NCBI GenBank assembly: GCA_022826125.1
Contig: JAJDVM010000072.1
Coordinates: 1-42,116, forward strand
Direction of reading: 5' to 3'
Source of the DNA: Defluviicoccus sp.
GTDB lineage: Bacteria; Pseudomonadota; Alphaproteobacteria; MPNO01
DNA length: 42,116 bases
The notes beneath the pieces were generated by a model, which searched no databases, was not told where the DNA came from, and saw only the letters and a list, made by a program, of their open reading frames with translations. Shown piece after piece: positions 7,697-15,090 of the stretch. Each line of letters opens with the position of its first letter. Within the stretch, counting starts at the first letter, position 1. The translations under genes were made by a program, and so were the position numbers.

Positions 7697-7727
7697 AAAT
7701 CAAAGTGCAATTTTAACACTTTGATTT
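7697..7727. promoter_or_regulatory. 11-bp perfect inverted repeat, probable operator
   Basis: AAATCAAAGTG (7,697-7,707) and CACTTTGATTT (7,717-7,727) are exact inverse complements around a 9-base AT-rich centre. The block is strikingly AT-rich in GC-rich surroundings. It lies between the 92-residue gene and the zinc-ribbon/primase group, upstream of the latter. The lack of GC pairs argues against a terminator. A repressor operator or promoter region is the better reading; the cognate regulator is unknown. Confidence 0.5.
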
Positions 7728-7767
7728 CTGGGTCGTGCGGGATGGGTGTTTGCGGGGTCGCCGCCGG

Positions 7768-8046
7768 TCATTCGCATGCCATGCAGTCGGGGTCGGACAG
7801 CGTGATTTCGACGATGTCGGCCGGGCGCCTGTCGGCGGGGAGCTCGTGCGCGGCCGGCGACCAGAGAAGGGTGGCCAGACCGGGCGGCCAGTGCGCGCGG
7901 TCGACGCGGACCGCGAGCGCCCGAAGTTCGCGCCGGCGGGTTTCGACGTCGGCGTTGGCGCGGTCCGGGTGGAGGGTCCAGGGGCCGCGGATCAGCGCGT
8001 CGAAGAAGGCTTCGTAGGCCCTGGCGATCTGATCGGTTTCGGTCAT
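7768..8046 (-). CDS. Hypothetical protein, 92 aa
   Basis: A 92-residue protein, mostly helical in its first half (ETDQIARAYEAFFDALIRGP), with a moderately conserved-looking HWPPGLATLLWSPAAHELP segment and a C-terminal DPDCMACE. ATG 8046 has a GAGG site seven bases upstream. No transmembrane segment, signal peptide or known motif. It lies between the frameshifted gene and the AT-rich inverted repeat and is probably part of the long minus-strand transcript of the element. I do not recognise it. Confidence 0.6.
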   Translation of the reverse strand: MTETDQIARAYEAFFDALIRGPWTLHPDRANADVETRRRELRALAVRVDRAHWPPGLATLLWSPAAHELPADRRPADIVEITLSDPDCMACE

Positions 8047-8103
8047 CGGAAGCCTCGGGTTGGATGGAGAGAGGCTGGTTCAGGGACGGTACGGTTGGCG
8101 TTG

Positions 8104-8798
8104 TCAGAAGGAATTTCCCTCGGATTCGTATGCCTTCAGCACTTCCTCGAAATCGTCGTCATCGTCGATCGGGTCGCGATGCGCATCGTCCGGCTCGTGC
8201 CTGGCGGCGCGATTGTGGGCGGGAGCCGGGGTGGGAGAGTTCGTTGGGGGGCGGTGTTGCTTCCAGGGGGCGAGTTCGTCGCGCATACGCCAGAGGCGCC
8301 AGTAAAGGTCCGATCGGGAGATGGCAGCGTTCGGGCCGGAATACAGGGCGGGATCGGAAGAGCCGCGGATTCTGTTCTTGATGGCTGAAATGAAGTGGTA
8401 CGCCAGATGGGGGGTGTTTCCAGCGAGCGGAAGCGGATGGAGGACGCGGTTGTCGCTGGGCGGGTAGACGGGGCTGTTTCGTGGAAACCGTCTGCGCGGT
8501 CGATACCCGTATGGAAAGAACTTGAAGTAGGGCTCTTTCGGACGGGGATTGCGCGGTGGCAGGGGCCAGTCCCGGAAGCGGGGCTCCTTGATGAATTCCG
8601 GCCGTTCGAGTTGGCGGCGAGGGTCGCGAGCCGGAGCAGCGCCGCCGCGGTGTAGCGGGTGTAGGGGCTCGGAAACAGGACATGGGGATCGGCCTCGATC
8701 CGCGCGTGGATGCTGGAGCGGAACAGCCCCGCCAGATCGACCGGGGCAGCAATGCGCCGGTTCGCGGGGGCCGGGGAGGGGGGATGGATAGCGTTCAT
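8104..8798 (-). pseudogene. Hypothetical gene interrupted by a frameshift
   Basis: Coding evidence lies in two frames. From ATG 8798 (overlapping the cupin gene stop as ATGA) the frame reads MNAIHPPSP, then LFRSSIHARIEADPHVLFPS and YTRYTAAALLRLATLAANSNGR to about 8,600. From there the protein-like sequence continues in another frame as PEFIKEPRFRDWPLPP, FFPYGYRPRRRFPRNSPVYP, AYHFISAIKNRI, LYWRLWRMRDELAPWK and an acidic C-terminus (DDDDDFEEVLKAYESEGNSF), stopping at 8104. The total span is 695 bp, not a multiple of three; removing two bases or adding one restores a ~231-residue protein. No slippery heptamer is seen at the junction, so mutation or sequencing error is more likely than programmed frameshifting. 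Family unknown. Confidence 0.6.
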
Positions 8799-9289
8799 GA
8801 CGGAAACCTCGTGCGTGTGACGCCGTCGGGATCGACGCCGGAGACCTCGTGCCACGGCCGCCAGCCCTCGGGCAGGTTCCAGCCCCATTCGCGGACGCGG
8901 GGGCCGGCGAGGAAGAGGGTGATCGCCCGGCTGGACACGAGGTCGAGCCGGTGCGCGAAGCTGGCCGGCCGCCAGGCGAGCGTGCCCGGCGTGATCTCGG
9001 CTCGGGTGCGGCGGCCGCGGCGGTCGACGCCGTGTTCGTGGAGGATTCCCCGGAGGCAGAGCGAGAGCGACGGCCAGGGGTGGTCGTGGAGCCAGGGGGC
9101 GGGGTCGTCGCCGAGATAGAGGTGGACGTAGTACGAGCAGGCCCGCCCCTTGGCGAGATGCCATCGGCGCAGATAGTCGTCGGCGATGATTTCGTCGGGG
9201 GTCCGTGACATCGCCCGCTCGGCATGGGCGTGCAGCCGGTGCGCGAGAGCCCGGCCGAGCAGCGGCGAGATGTTGGCGGTGAAGCTCAC
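8795..9289 (-). CDS. Cupin-fold protein, phage/plasmid type
   Basis: The central part reads PWLHDHPWPSLSLCLRGILH, with the H-x-H pair of a cupin metal site. A later His in FAHRLDLVS, the pattern GPRVREWGWNLPEGW and the C-terminal WHEVSG fit small cupin-like proteins commonly found in phages and plasmids, whose activity is mostly unknown. The GTG at 9289 overlaps the recombinase stop as GTGA and gives 164 residues; the internal ATG at 9211 would give 138 residues starting MSRTPDEII and leaves the cupin core intact. Neither has a strong ribosome site, so coupling decides for GTG. Substrate not predictable. Confidence 0.65.
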   Translation of the reverse strand: MSFTANISPLLGRALAHRLHAHAERAMSRTPDEIIADDYLRRWHLAKGRACSYYVHLYLGDDPAPWLHDHPWPSLSLCLRGILHEHGVDRRGRRTRAEITPGTLAWRPASFAHRLDLVSSRAITLFLAGPRVREWGWNLPEGWRPWHEVSGVDPDGVTRTRFPS

Positions 9290-10875
9290 AGGGGCGGGCT
9301 CTCGGGATCGATGGGCGGGCCCTCCTCGAGCGCGAAGGCGACGAGCTCGTGGGCGCACGGCTCTATGGCGATGTCGACATTGCCGCGTCCGGGGAGCGGC
9401 GAGATGTCGATGCGCTCGATCAGCCGGGCGAGGCGAAGGAGGGCGCGGCGCCGCCGGTTGGGGCACTTGCCGGCAATCTCGCGCTGGAGCGCGCCGAGGC
9501 GCTTCTGCAGGCGGCGGGAAAACCCCTTGGGCGTGGCGGCGGGAGGGTCGGGAAGCGACCGGAGCTCGACCTGCATGGCGGCTTCCTCGCGTTCGATGTC
9601 GAGGATGCGGCGGTGGGCGGCGGCGGATTGGGTCCCGGTCTCGATGGCTTCGAGCAGGTGGGTGACGCGGCCGCGGCCTTCCTCGATGGCCCTGGTCAGC
9701 TCGGCGCGCCGCCGCCGCGCGCTGGCGGCCGCCTTGTGGATCAGGTTGGGGATTTCGCCGGTGCGGATGAGATGACGCGAGAGCAGCGAGCAGGCTTCGT
9801 TCTCGATGCGCTCGGCCTCGATGCCGCGGCAGTTGTCGCAGGTGCCCTGGGTGTGGCGGACGTGGCATCGGTAGCGCCGCTTCTGGGAGATGGTCATGTT
9901 TCCGCCGCAGACGCCGCAGCGGAGCACGCCGGTGAGCGGCAGGGGAATGCGGTACCCCGTGCCGTAACGGCGGTCGTGGCCGGCCCTGCGCAGGTCCTGG
10001 ACGCGCTGCCAGGTATCCTTGTCGACGATGCGGAGTTCGGGCACGTCGTTCACGACCCATTCGGACTCGGGGTTGGGCCGCGCCTTGCGCTTTCCGGTGT
10101 CGGGATCGCGGATGTGCGTCTGGCGGTTGTAGATCAGGCGTCCGTCATAGAGGTCGTTGTTGAGGATGCCTTTCCGCTGCGCCGCGTTGCCGTTGATGGT
10201 GGACTGGTTCCAGGGCCGGCCCTGGGGTCCCGGCACGCCCTCGGCGTTCAGGATCGAGGCGATCTGCCGGGCGCTGGTGCCGTCGGCGTAGAGGCTGAAG
10301 ATGCGCTGGACGACCCGGGCCTGCTCAGGGTCGACGGCGCGGAGGCCGCGGGTGACGCGTCCCCTTTCGTCGATCCGGTTGGCGCTTCGATAGCCGTAGC
10401 AGAGCCCTCCGGGAACGCGCCGGTCGTGAACCGCGCCGATCTGGCCGCGCCGGGTCTTGGCGGCGAGGTTCTCGATGTAGGTCTGGCTCAAGAGGCCTCC
10501 TATGCAAACCTGGATGTCGTCGATTTCGCCCCGATCCAGGGTGACGAGCCGCACGTTCCAGAAGCGGAGCCGCTTGTGGATGGCGGCCATGTCCTCCTGG
10601 TCGCGCGAGATCCTGTCGAGGCTCTCGGTGAGGATGAGATCGATCTGCCCGGTCTCGGCGTCGACCAGCAGCTCCCGCAGGGCGGGGCGGAACTGCCGCG
10701 TCGCGGCGGTGGTCGCGCGGTCTTCGTGAACCGTGACGACGTTGCCGCGCAATTGTTCCGCGTGGCGGCGGCAGAGCCGCACCTGGTCGGCGATCGAGGT
10801 GGGTTTCTGGAGTCTGGACGAGAAGCGCGCGTAGATCGCGATACGGAGCGTGCAGGGCGAAACCTTGTCGGGCAT
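9286..10875 (-). CDS. Large serine recombinase
   Basis: A 529-residue protein. The resolvase catalytic domain comes first, with the nucleophile in YARFSS (Ser19) and the supporting motifs SIADQ, LTESLDRISRDQED and GGLLSQTYIENLAAKTRRG. A recombinase domain follows (PGGLCYGYR, EGVPGPQGRPWNQSTI). The zinc beta-ribbon reads LRCGVCGGNM, then CHVRHTQGTCDNC, with a C-terminal coiled coil after it. This is the layout of large serine integrases and transposases that act without host factors. ATG 10875 has a GGAGAG site; an upstream in-frame start lacks one. It is downstream of parB, separated by 60 bp. It is the likely integrase or resolvase of the element. Confidence 0.92.
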   Translation of the reverse strand: MPDKVSPCTLRIAIYARFSSRLQKPTSIADQVRLCRRHAEQLRGNVVTVHEDRATTAATRQFRPALRELLVDAETGQIDLILTESLDRISRDQEDMAAIHKRLRFWNVRLVTLDRGEIDDIQVCIGGLLSQTYIENLAAKTRRGQIGAVHDRRVPGGLCYGYRSANRIDERGRVTRGLRAVDPEQARVVQRIFSLYADGTSARQIASILNAEGVPGPQGRPWNQSTINGNAAQRKGILNNDLYDGRLIYNRQTHIRDPDTGKRKARPNPESEWVVNDVPELRIVDKDTWQRVQDLRRAGHDRRYGTGYRIPLPLTGVLRCGVCGGNMTISQKRRYRCHVRHTQGTCDNCRGIEAERIENEACSLLSRHLIRTGEIPNLIHKAAASARRRRAELTRAIEEGRGRVTHLLEAIETGTQSAAAHRRILDIEREEAAMQVELRSLPDPPAATPKGFSRRLQKRLGALQREIAGKCPNRRRRALLRLARLIERIDISPLPGRGNVDIAIEPCAHELVAFALEEGPPIDPESPPL

Positions 10876-10935
10876 GATGTCTCTCCATCCTCGGCGGATG
10901 GAAGCCACGCCGCCGCGTTGAGCGCCGGTATGGGG

Positions 10936-11901
10936 TCAGCCGGCATTTTCGGGGGCGCCAGTGATAGTGGGGCCGGATTCGGAAATCCAGCCGTTATCGC
11001 GCAGCCATGAGACAAATCGTGTCCGGGCATCGGGAGGGGCCGCGGTCCAGCTCTGCCTGAGGGTCTCGAGCGGATCGGCGGCAGCGGCGGCGGCGGCCGC
11101 CTCGGCCGAAACGCCGGAGGTGTCGGACCCGTCGAGCCCGAGCAGCTCCGCCAGCGTGGCCGGCGGCGTTTCCGCGGTTTGCAGCAGCTGCAAGGCGCGG
11201 TCGTGCTCGTCCAGCGGCATTTGCGACAGCTGAAAAAGATCTCCCTCGCGCCGTGCGATGGGCGTGTCGGCGAGAGCGTCGGCCAGCGCCGGCGAAATCC
11301 TGTCGCCGATCGCGGCGGCGCGCTGGATCGCGCGTCTGGACAGTCCGATCTGCTCGGCCACGTCCTCGGCCCAGGAGAGGCCGGGCGAGGCCTTGGGCAC
11401 GAAATTCTCGCTCTTGCGGTCGCCGCCCCGTCCGGGGTCCGCGAAGCGGGCGAAGATCGCCTTGCGGCGGTGCAGGAAGCGGGCCCGGTCGAGCGGGGTG
11501 AGCTTCTCCCTGATCAGGTTCTCGTCGATCTCGATCAGCTCCGTCTCGTCGATGTCGGCATCGACGACGAGAGCCTCGATCGAGGACCGGCCGAGGCGCC
11601 GCACGGCCTCGAGCCGGTGTGCGCCGACGACCAGGATGTGCAGGGCGGGATCGGCCGGGTCCGGCTTGAGAACGATCGGGGACTGGAGGCCGATGCGCGC
11701 GATCGAGTCGGCGATCCTCGAGGCGGCTCCGTCGTTGACCCGCCGGAGCCGGCCCTCCGGGATCCGGATCGAGGCGATGTCGATGGGCACGACCGGCCGG
11801 GGACGCGGGCCCGGGATGGCGGAGTCTCCCCCGGCGTCGGGGGGAGGGGCCGCGGCGGGGGTAACGGGAACGGCGTCGGCGAGGGTTACGCGTTTCGGCA
11901 T
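10936..11901 (-). CDS. parB: ParB/Spo0J-like partition protein
   Basis: A 321-residue protein. The ParB/sulfiredoxin-like domain is seen as SIARIGLQSPIVLKP, then ILVVGAHRLEAVRRLG (the conserved G-x-H/R-R-x-x-A box) and a central helix-turn-helix region around AEDVAEQIGLSRRAIQRAAA. A C-terminal Ala-rich linker and helical end (TRFVSWLRDNGWI) probably dimerise. It starts at ATG 11901 with a GGAG site and overlaps the end of parA by 16 bp. It is expected to bind a centromere site on the element and stimulate ParA. It differs from the chromosomal ParB that would recognise the parS near 40 kb. Confidence 0.88.
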   Translation of the reverse strand: MPKRVTLADAVPVTPAAAPPPDAGGDSAIPGPRPRPVVPIDIASIRIPEGRLRRVNDGAASRIADSIARIGLQSPIVLKPDPADPALHILVVGAHRLEAVRRLGRSSIEALVVDADIDETELIEIDENLIREKLTPLDRARFLHRRKAIFARFADPGRGGDRKSENFVPKASPGLSWAEDVAEQIGLSRRAIQRAAAIGDRISPALADALADTPIARREGDLFQLSQMPLDEHDRALQLLQTAETPPATLAELLGLDGSDTSGVSAEAAAAAAAADPLETLRQSWTAAPPDARTRFVSWLRDNGWISESGPTITGAPENAG

Positions 11902-12533
11902 GATGTCTCCGGGTTCTGGAGGGTTTGCAGGCGCCGCGCGATTTCCTCGCGGAGCGCGAAGATTTCGGCCGCGGCCTTGCTTCGCGGTTCGTACTCGCAC
12001 GCGGCCAGGCCGGCGGTGAGCGAATGCACGAAGGCCTGGCGCTGGACGAGCCGGGTATCGAGGACGTCGATCCCCATGGCGGCGAGCGCGTCTTCCGCCT
12101 CGTCGGCCGCGGGCCCGCGCGGCGGGACCGCGTTGAGCAGCACCGCCGCCGGTGTTCCGGCGAGACCGGCGATGTCGACCGTCGCCGAGATCGAGCGGAA
12201 GTCGAACAGCGCCGGCCGGCAGGGGATCACGACGAGGTCCGCCGCCCGGGCGGCCGCGAGCGCGCCGCCCTCGGCGTGGGGCGCGGTGTCGATCACCGCG
12301 AGGTCGCAGGGGCCGACCTCCGCCAGCGCGATCGACAGGCGGTTGGGCGGGCAGCAGCGGACCTCCGGCCGCGGCGAGGCGCGGAGATCGGCCCAGGTCG
12401 CGGACGAGGCCTGCGGATCGAGATCGACGATGGCGGCGCTGAACCCCGCCTGTTCGGCGGCGGCGGCGAGGTGGACGGCGACGGTGGTCTTGCCGGCGCC
12501 GCCCTTGCGGGACGCGATGGCGATGGTGCGCAT
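11886..12533 (-). CDS. parA: ParA-type partition ATPase
   Basis: A 215-residue deviant Walker ATPase. The Walker A motif is RKGGAGKTT (residues 9-17), the switch region DLDPQASS and the Walker B-like AVIDTAPH. It partitions or positions the element with ParB. The start at ATG 12533 is chosen because GGAGG lies eight bases upstream and the protein then begins MRTIAIASRKGG as small ParA proteins do. A GTG at 12590 overlapping the repC stop (GTGA) would add 19 residues and cannot be excluded. It lacks the N-terminal DNA-binding domain of RepA-type ParA proteins, so it is a short ParA rather than a canonical RepA. Confidence 0.9.
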   Translation of the reverse strand: MRTIAIASRKGGAGKTTVAVHLAAAAEQAGFSAAIVDLDPQASSATWADLRASPRPEVRCCPPNRLSIALAEVGPCDLAVIDTAPHAEGGALAAARAADLVVIPCRPALFDFRSISATVDIAGLAGTPAAVLLNAVPPRGPAADEAEDALAAMGIDVLDTRLVQRQAFVHSLTAGLAACEYEPRSKAAAEIFALREEIARRLQTLQNPETSCRNA

Positions 12534-12586
12534 GGGCGCGGCCTCCGGAGAGGTGGACATCGGCGTTCTGGACAGGGGAGGGCGGT

Positions 12587-14014
12587 TCACCGCCGTCTCT
12601 CCCCGCCGAACGCTCCGTCCCGCCGGTCCCGCCAGTCCTCGGGCAGCAGCCCGAACACGGACGGCCCGAGATGGAGATCTCCGGTGGCGTGACGCCGCGT
12701 CATCTGGCGGAAATAGCCGCCGGGCGAGTGCACGATGCCGCGTTCGTGCTTGACCGCCACGATCGTCAGCGCGATCGCCGCGGCCTCCTGCCCGAGGTCG
12801 CGGCAGGCCCGGCCCCAGGCGTCCTTCGAGACCCCGATACAGGCCGCCGTGTCCCCGGCCGCATCGACGATGTCGGGCCAGATCGGCCCCCGCGCCGGGA
12901 CCCGGTAGCGTATCTGGTCGGGCAGGATCGAGAGGAAGGCGGGCACCGGCACGCCGGCGACCGTCTCGCCGCCCGCGTCCCCGGAGGCCCGGCTCCGGGG
13001 CCGGGTTTCGCTACCCCGTTCCCCTTCCCGGCGGGCGCTCCGCGCTACTGTAATGTTTTTACATACAGTGCCCTTTGTAGTATCATATGGTGGCAAGCGC
13101 GGATGCTCGTCACGGGGTGCGCTGCGGTGCCCGCTGGCGCCCGGATTTGCACGAAAATCCGAGTTATCCACAGGGTTATCCACAGGCTCGCCGGGGCTTT
13201 CGGACGGATCGCCGCACCCGCTGCCGCTTTCTCCGTCGTCATCGTCGGGATCGGGGTCGCGGCGCTTGCCGGTGAGGTCCTGGCCGAGTTCCGCGTCGAT
13301 GGCCTTGAGGCGCTTCAGGCGGTCCTTGAGGTCGGCGAGGCTGGCGCGTTTGTTGCCGCCGGCGGTGTCCAGCACCTGGCGGCGCCACGCCTCGGCCGAA
13401 GTCTCGTCCAGAGTGCCCGCTTCCAGGGCGGTCTTTATTGCGGCAAGGATAGACTCCTTGAGAGCCGCGAGGTCCTGTTTTGTGTGCCGGCATTCGGCGC
13501 GTCTGGAACAGAGTTCGGCGGCGGTCTCCCTCAGGAGCGGCAGCAGCGCCGCGGCGGGAGAGAGATCGAGCCCCCATGCCTGGGCGATGTTCTCGTTCTC
13601 GTCACGCTCGCCGTAGCGGCGGTGGTTGGAAGAGTCCTTCCACGATATGGCGCCCAGCTCGTGGAGCTTCTTCTCGCTGCGGCGTACCTGCGAGGGGGTC
13701 ACGCCGAGGCTGTTGGCGGCTTCCTGGACTGAAAGCCAGACGATGGGACGCGCGCCCGGGAGCCAGTCCTGGGGACGGGTGAAGTCGAGCAGCAGGCGGA
13801 AATGGACGATCAGGCGGGGATGCCAGCCGAGCGCGCATCCCGCCTTCTGCAGAAGGTCGCCGATCTCGTGGTGGCTTTCGCCCTCGGCGAGCCCGGCGAA
13901 GGCCGCTGCCGCTTCCTCGGAGGCGAAATGGTCGGGTCCCCGGTGGCGGCGTCCCATCGGGTTCTTGCTGGTGGACGTGGACGTCTTAGCTGCTGGGTCT
14001 TTTCGGTCGGTCAT
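12587..14014 (-). CDS. repC: RepC-type plasmid replication initiator
   Basis: A 475-residue protein. The N-terminal winged-helix region typical of RepC is visible: PIVWLSVQEAANSLGVTPSQ, VRRSEKKLHELGAI, NHRRYGERDENENIAQAWGL and DLSP. The C-terminal RepC domain is also clear: VSKDAWGRACRDLGQEAAAI, HSPGGYFRQMTRRHATGDLH and SVFGL. The middle (about 230-330) is a low-complexity acidic/Ser/Pro linker. RepC initiates replication of repABC-family replicons, usually at an origin inside its own gene; the AT-richer stretch at about 13,040-13,180 within this gene is a candidate. The ribosome site at ATG 14014 is very poor, consistent with regulated translation. It is first in the operon, unlike repABC where it is last. 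Confidence 0.88.
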   Translation of the reverse strand: MTDRKDPAAKTSTSTSKNPMGRRHRGPDHFASEEAAAAFAGLAEGESHHEIGDLLQKAGCALGWHPRLIVHFRLLLDFTRPQDWLPGARPIVWLSVQEAANSLGVTPSQVRRSEKKLHELGAISWKDSSNHRRYGERDENENIAQAWGLDLSPAAALLPLLRETAAELCSRRAECRHTKQDLAALKESILAAIKTALEAGTLDETSAEAWRRQVLDTAGGNKRASLADLKDRLKRLKAIDAELGQDLTGKRRDPDPDDDDGESGSGCGDPSESPGEPVDNPVDNSDFRANPGASGHRSAPRDEHPRLPPYDTTKGTVCKNITVARSARREGERGSETRPRSRASGDAGGETVAGVPVPAFLSILPDQIRYRVPARGPIWPDIVDAAGDTAACIGVSKDAWGRACRDLGQEAAAIALTIVAVKHERGIVHSPGGYFRQMTRRHATGDLHLGPSVFGLLPEDWRDRRDGAFGGERRR

Positions 14015-14082
14015 GGTTCATAAAGCGAATCACCCGTCGGCCGATTTGTCGGTTCGGTGCCCTCGTTTTCCCGGATTTTGGG

Positions 14083-14112
14083 TTGACAGGGGCCGTTGCC
14101 CGTCGGTATTTT
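14083..14112 (+). promoter_or_regulatory. Strong plus-strand promoter for the antisense RNA
   Basis: A perfect -35 TTGACA (14,083-14,088) is separated by 18 bp from TATTTT (14,107-14,112). The expected start is near 14,119. No protein gene follows in this direction before ubiG; a terminator lies about 95 bp downstream. Confidence 0.6.
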
Positions 14113-14118
14113 CCGTCC

Positions 14119-14213
14119 ACGTGGCAAGCGTGGATGGCCCTACGGGGGGGGTGGCCCCTCTCTTGCGAGGGCACTTCAAAGATCAACGGGTCCCTTGCAG
14201 GGGGCCCGTTTTT
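14119..14213 (+). ncRNA. Predicted counter-transcribed RNA antisense to the repC leader
   Basis: A promoter and a rho-independent terminator bracket a ~95-nt transcript on the strand opposite repC, just upstream of its start. The RNA would fold into successive hairpins: TCCACG/CGTGGA near the 5' end, a GTGGCCCCTC/GAGGGCAC stem with loop TCTTGC, and the terminator stem. In repABC plasmids a small antisense RNA encoded in the same position and orientation limits RepC synthesis and causes incompatibility. By analogy this RNA would control copy number or RepC level. The strand, size and structure fit; there is no direct evidence of transcription. Confidence 0.55.
14185..14213 (+). terminator. Rho-independent terminator of the antisense RNA
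   Basis: AACGGGTCCC (14,185-14,194) pairs with GGGGCCCGTT (14,201-14,210), ten pairs with one G-U, around loop TTGCAG. The stem's end and the following bases give TTTTT (14,209-14,213), then CTTTG. The minus strand lacks a T-run, so it works in the plus direction. Confidence 0.75.
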
Positions 14214-14218
14214 CTTTG

Positions 14219-14248
14219 TTGACAAGGAGGATTCTGGGTTTCTACGCT
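14219..14248 (+). promoter_or_regulatory. Candidate ubiG promoter
   Basis: TTGACA (14,219-14,224), an 18-bp spacer and TACGCT (14,243-14,248; three of six consensus). It lies directly after the antisense RNA terminator and would give a leader of about 70 nt containing the inverted repeats at 14,232-14,306. Confidence 0.4.
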
Positions 14249-14306
14249 CCCCTCTGCGCGCCCTTGGTTAAACCAAGAACCCAGAGGGGCCGACCGCGAG
14301 GGCGCG
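14232..14306. repeat. Nested and overlapping inverted repeats
   Basis: The core is the palindrome CTTGGTT-A-AACCAAG (14,263-14,277). Around it CCCCTCTG (14,249-14,256) pairs with CAGAGGGG (14,282-14,289). TCTGGGTT (14,233-14,240) can alternatively pair with AACCCAGA (14,278-14,285), and CGCGCCCT (14,257-14,264) with AGGGCGCG (14,299-14,306). Some pairings exclude each other. This may be a regulatory leader of ubiG, a protein-binding centromere-like site, or an element end. Confidence 0.6.
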
Positions 14307-14322
14307 CATACATATACGGAAG

Positions 14323-15078
14323 ATGGGTAGCAAGCAACCGAACGCAGCGCCGGTCGATGAGGCGGAGCTGGCCAAGTTCTCCGCGATGGCCGACGCGTGG
14401 TGGGATCCAGAGGGCAGCTTTCGTCCCTTGCACAAGCTGAATCCCGTCCGGGTCCGCTATGTCCGCGACGCGCTGTGCCGTGCGAAAGGCCGGGAGCCCG
14501 GGGACCCGACGCCGCTCGCCGGTCTGGACATCGTCGACGTCGGCTGCGGCGGGGGGCTCCTGTGCGAGCCCCTGGCGCGGCTCGGCGCCCGGGTGACCGG
14601 GATCGATCCGAGCGCGCGCAACATCTCCGTCGCGGAAGACCACGCCGCCCGGATGGAGCTCGACATCGAATACCGTGCCGGCACCGTCGAGGATCTCGTC
14701 GCGGAAGAACGGGACTTCGACGCGGTAATCGCGCTCGAAGTGGTTGAGCACGTGCCCGATCTCAAGGCCTTCGTCGCCGCCTGCGTCGCCGCGGCGAGGC
14801 AGGACGCGAAGCTGTTCTTTGCGACGCTCAACCGGACGCCGCAATCCTTCGCGCTCGGCATCGTCGCCGCCGAATACGTTTTGCGCTGGCTGCCGCGCGG
14901 AACCCATGACTGGCGGCGGTTCGTCCGCCCGTCCGAATTGTCGCGGGCGCTCAAGGCCGGCGGCGCGAAACTCGGCGCGCTCGATGGAGTCGGCTACGAC
15001 GTGCTGACCGACGAGTGGAAGCTCACCCGCAACCTCTCGGTGAACTACATGGCGGTCGCCGAACGCATCGGCGCGTAA
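14323..15078 (+). CDS. ubiG: Ubiquinone biosynthesis O-methyltransferase UbiG
   Basis: A 251-residue SAM-dependent methyltransferase that performs both O-methylations of ubiquinone synthesis. Motif I is IVDVGCGGGLLCEPLARLG; the family-typical AWWDPEGSFRPLHKLNPVR lies near the N-terminus, and ALEVVEHVPD, GTHDWRRFVRPSEL and the C-terminal LSVNYMAVAER all match UbiG. The ATG at 14323 has GGAAG just upstream. The protein is full length. It is the first chromosomal gene to the right of the mobile element, and its upstream DNA appears to have been replaced by element sequence. Confidence 0.96.
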   Translation: MGSKQPNAAPVDEAELAKFSAMADAWWDPEGSFRPLHKLNPVRVRYVRDALCRAKGREPGDPTPLAGLDIVDVGCGGGLLCEPLARLGARVTGIDPSARNISVAEDHAARMELDIEYRAGTVEDLVAEERDFDAVIALEVVEHVPDLKAFVAACVAAARQDAKLFFATLNRTPQSFALGIVAAEYVLRWLPRGTHDWRRFVRPSELSRALKAGGAKLGALDGVGYDVLTDEWKLTRNLSVNYMAVAERIGA

Positions 15079-15090
15079 GGGAGGCGGGTG

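Larger units (their letters stand above)
14015..14322. other. repC-ubiG intergenic region
   Basis: This 308-bp gap contains no supported protein gene. It holds the predicted plus-strand antisense RNA with its promoter and terminator, a second TTGACA suitable for ubiG, and a dense set of inverted repeats. No convincing minus-strand promoter for repC was found; its transcript must start upstream of the antisense RNA terminator if the RNA is to be fully antisense to the leader. Confidence 0.6.

Noticed and set aside
7270-7719. A 149-codon frame over the zinc-ribbon gene
   Set aside because: Pro/Arg-rich and overlapping in another frame; the 54-residue zinc-ribbon frame has a ribosome site and a clear motif.
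7697-7727. The AT-rich inverted repeat as a terminator
   Set aside because: The stem lacks GC pairs and no clean T-run follows on either strand.
8590-8610. Programmed ribosomal frameshifting
   Set aside because: No slippery heptamer or obvious downstream stimulatory structure at the frame change.
13986-14225. A 79-codon minus-strand frame crossing the repC leader
   Set aside because: It starts at TTG, has no ribosome site, overlaps the repC start in another frame and shows no protein-like composition. The structured RNA explains the region better.
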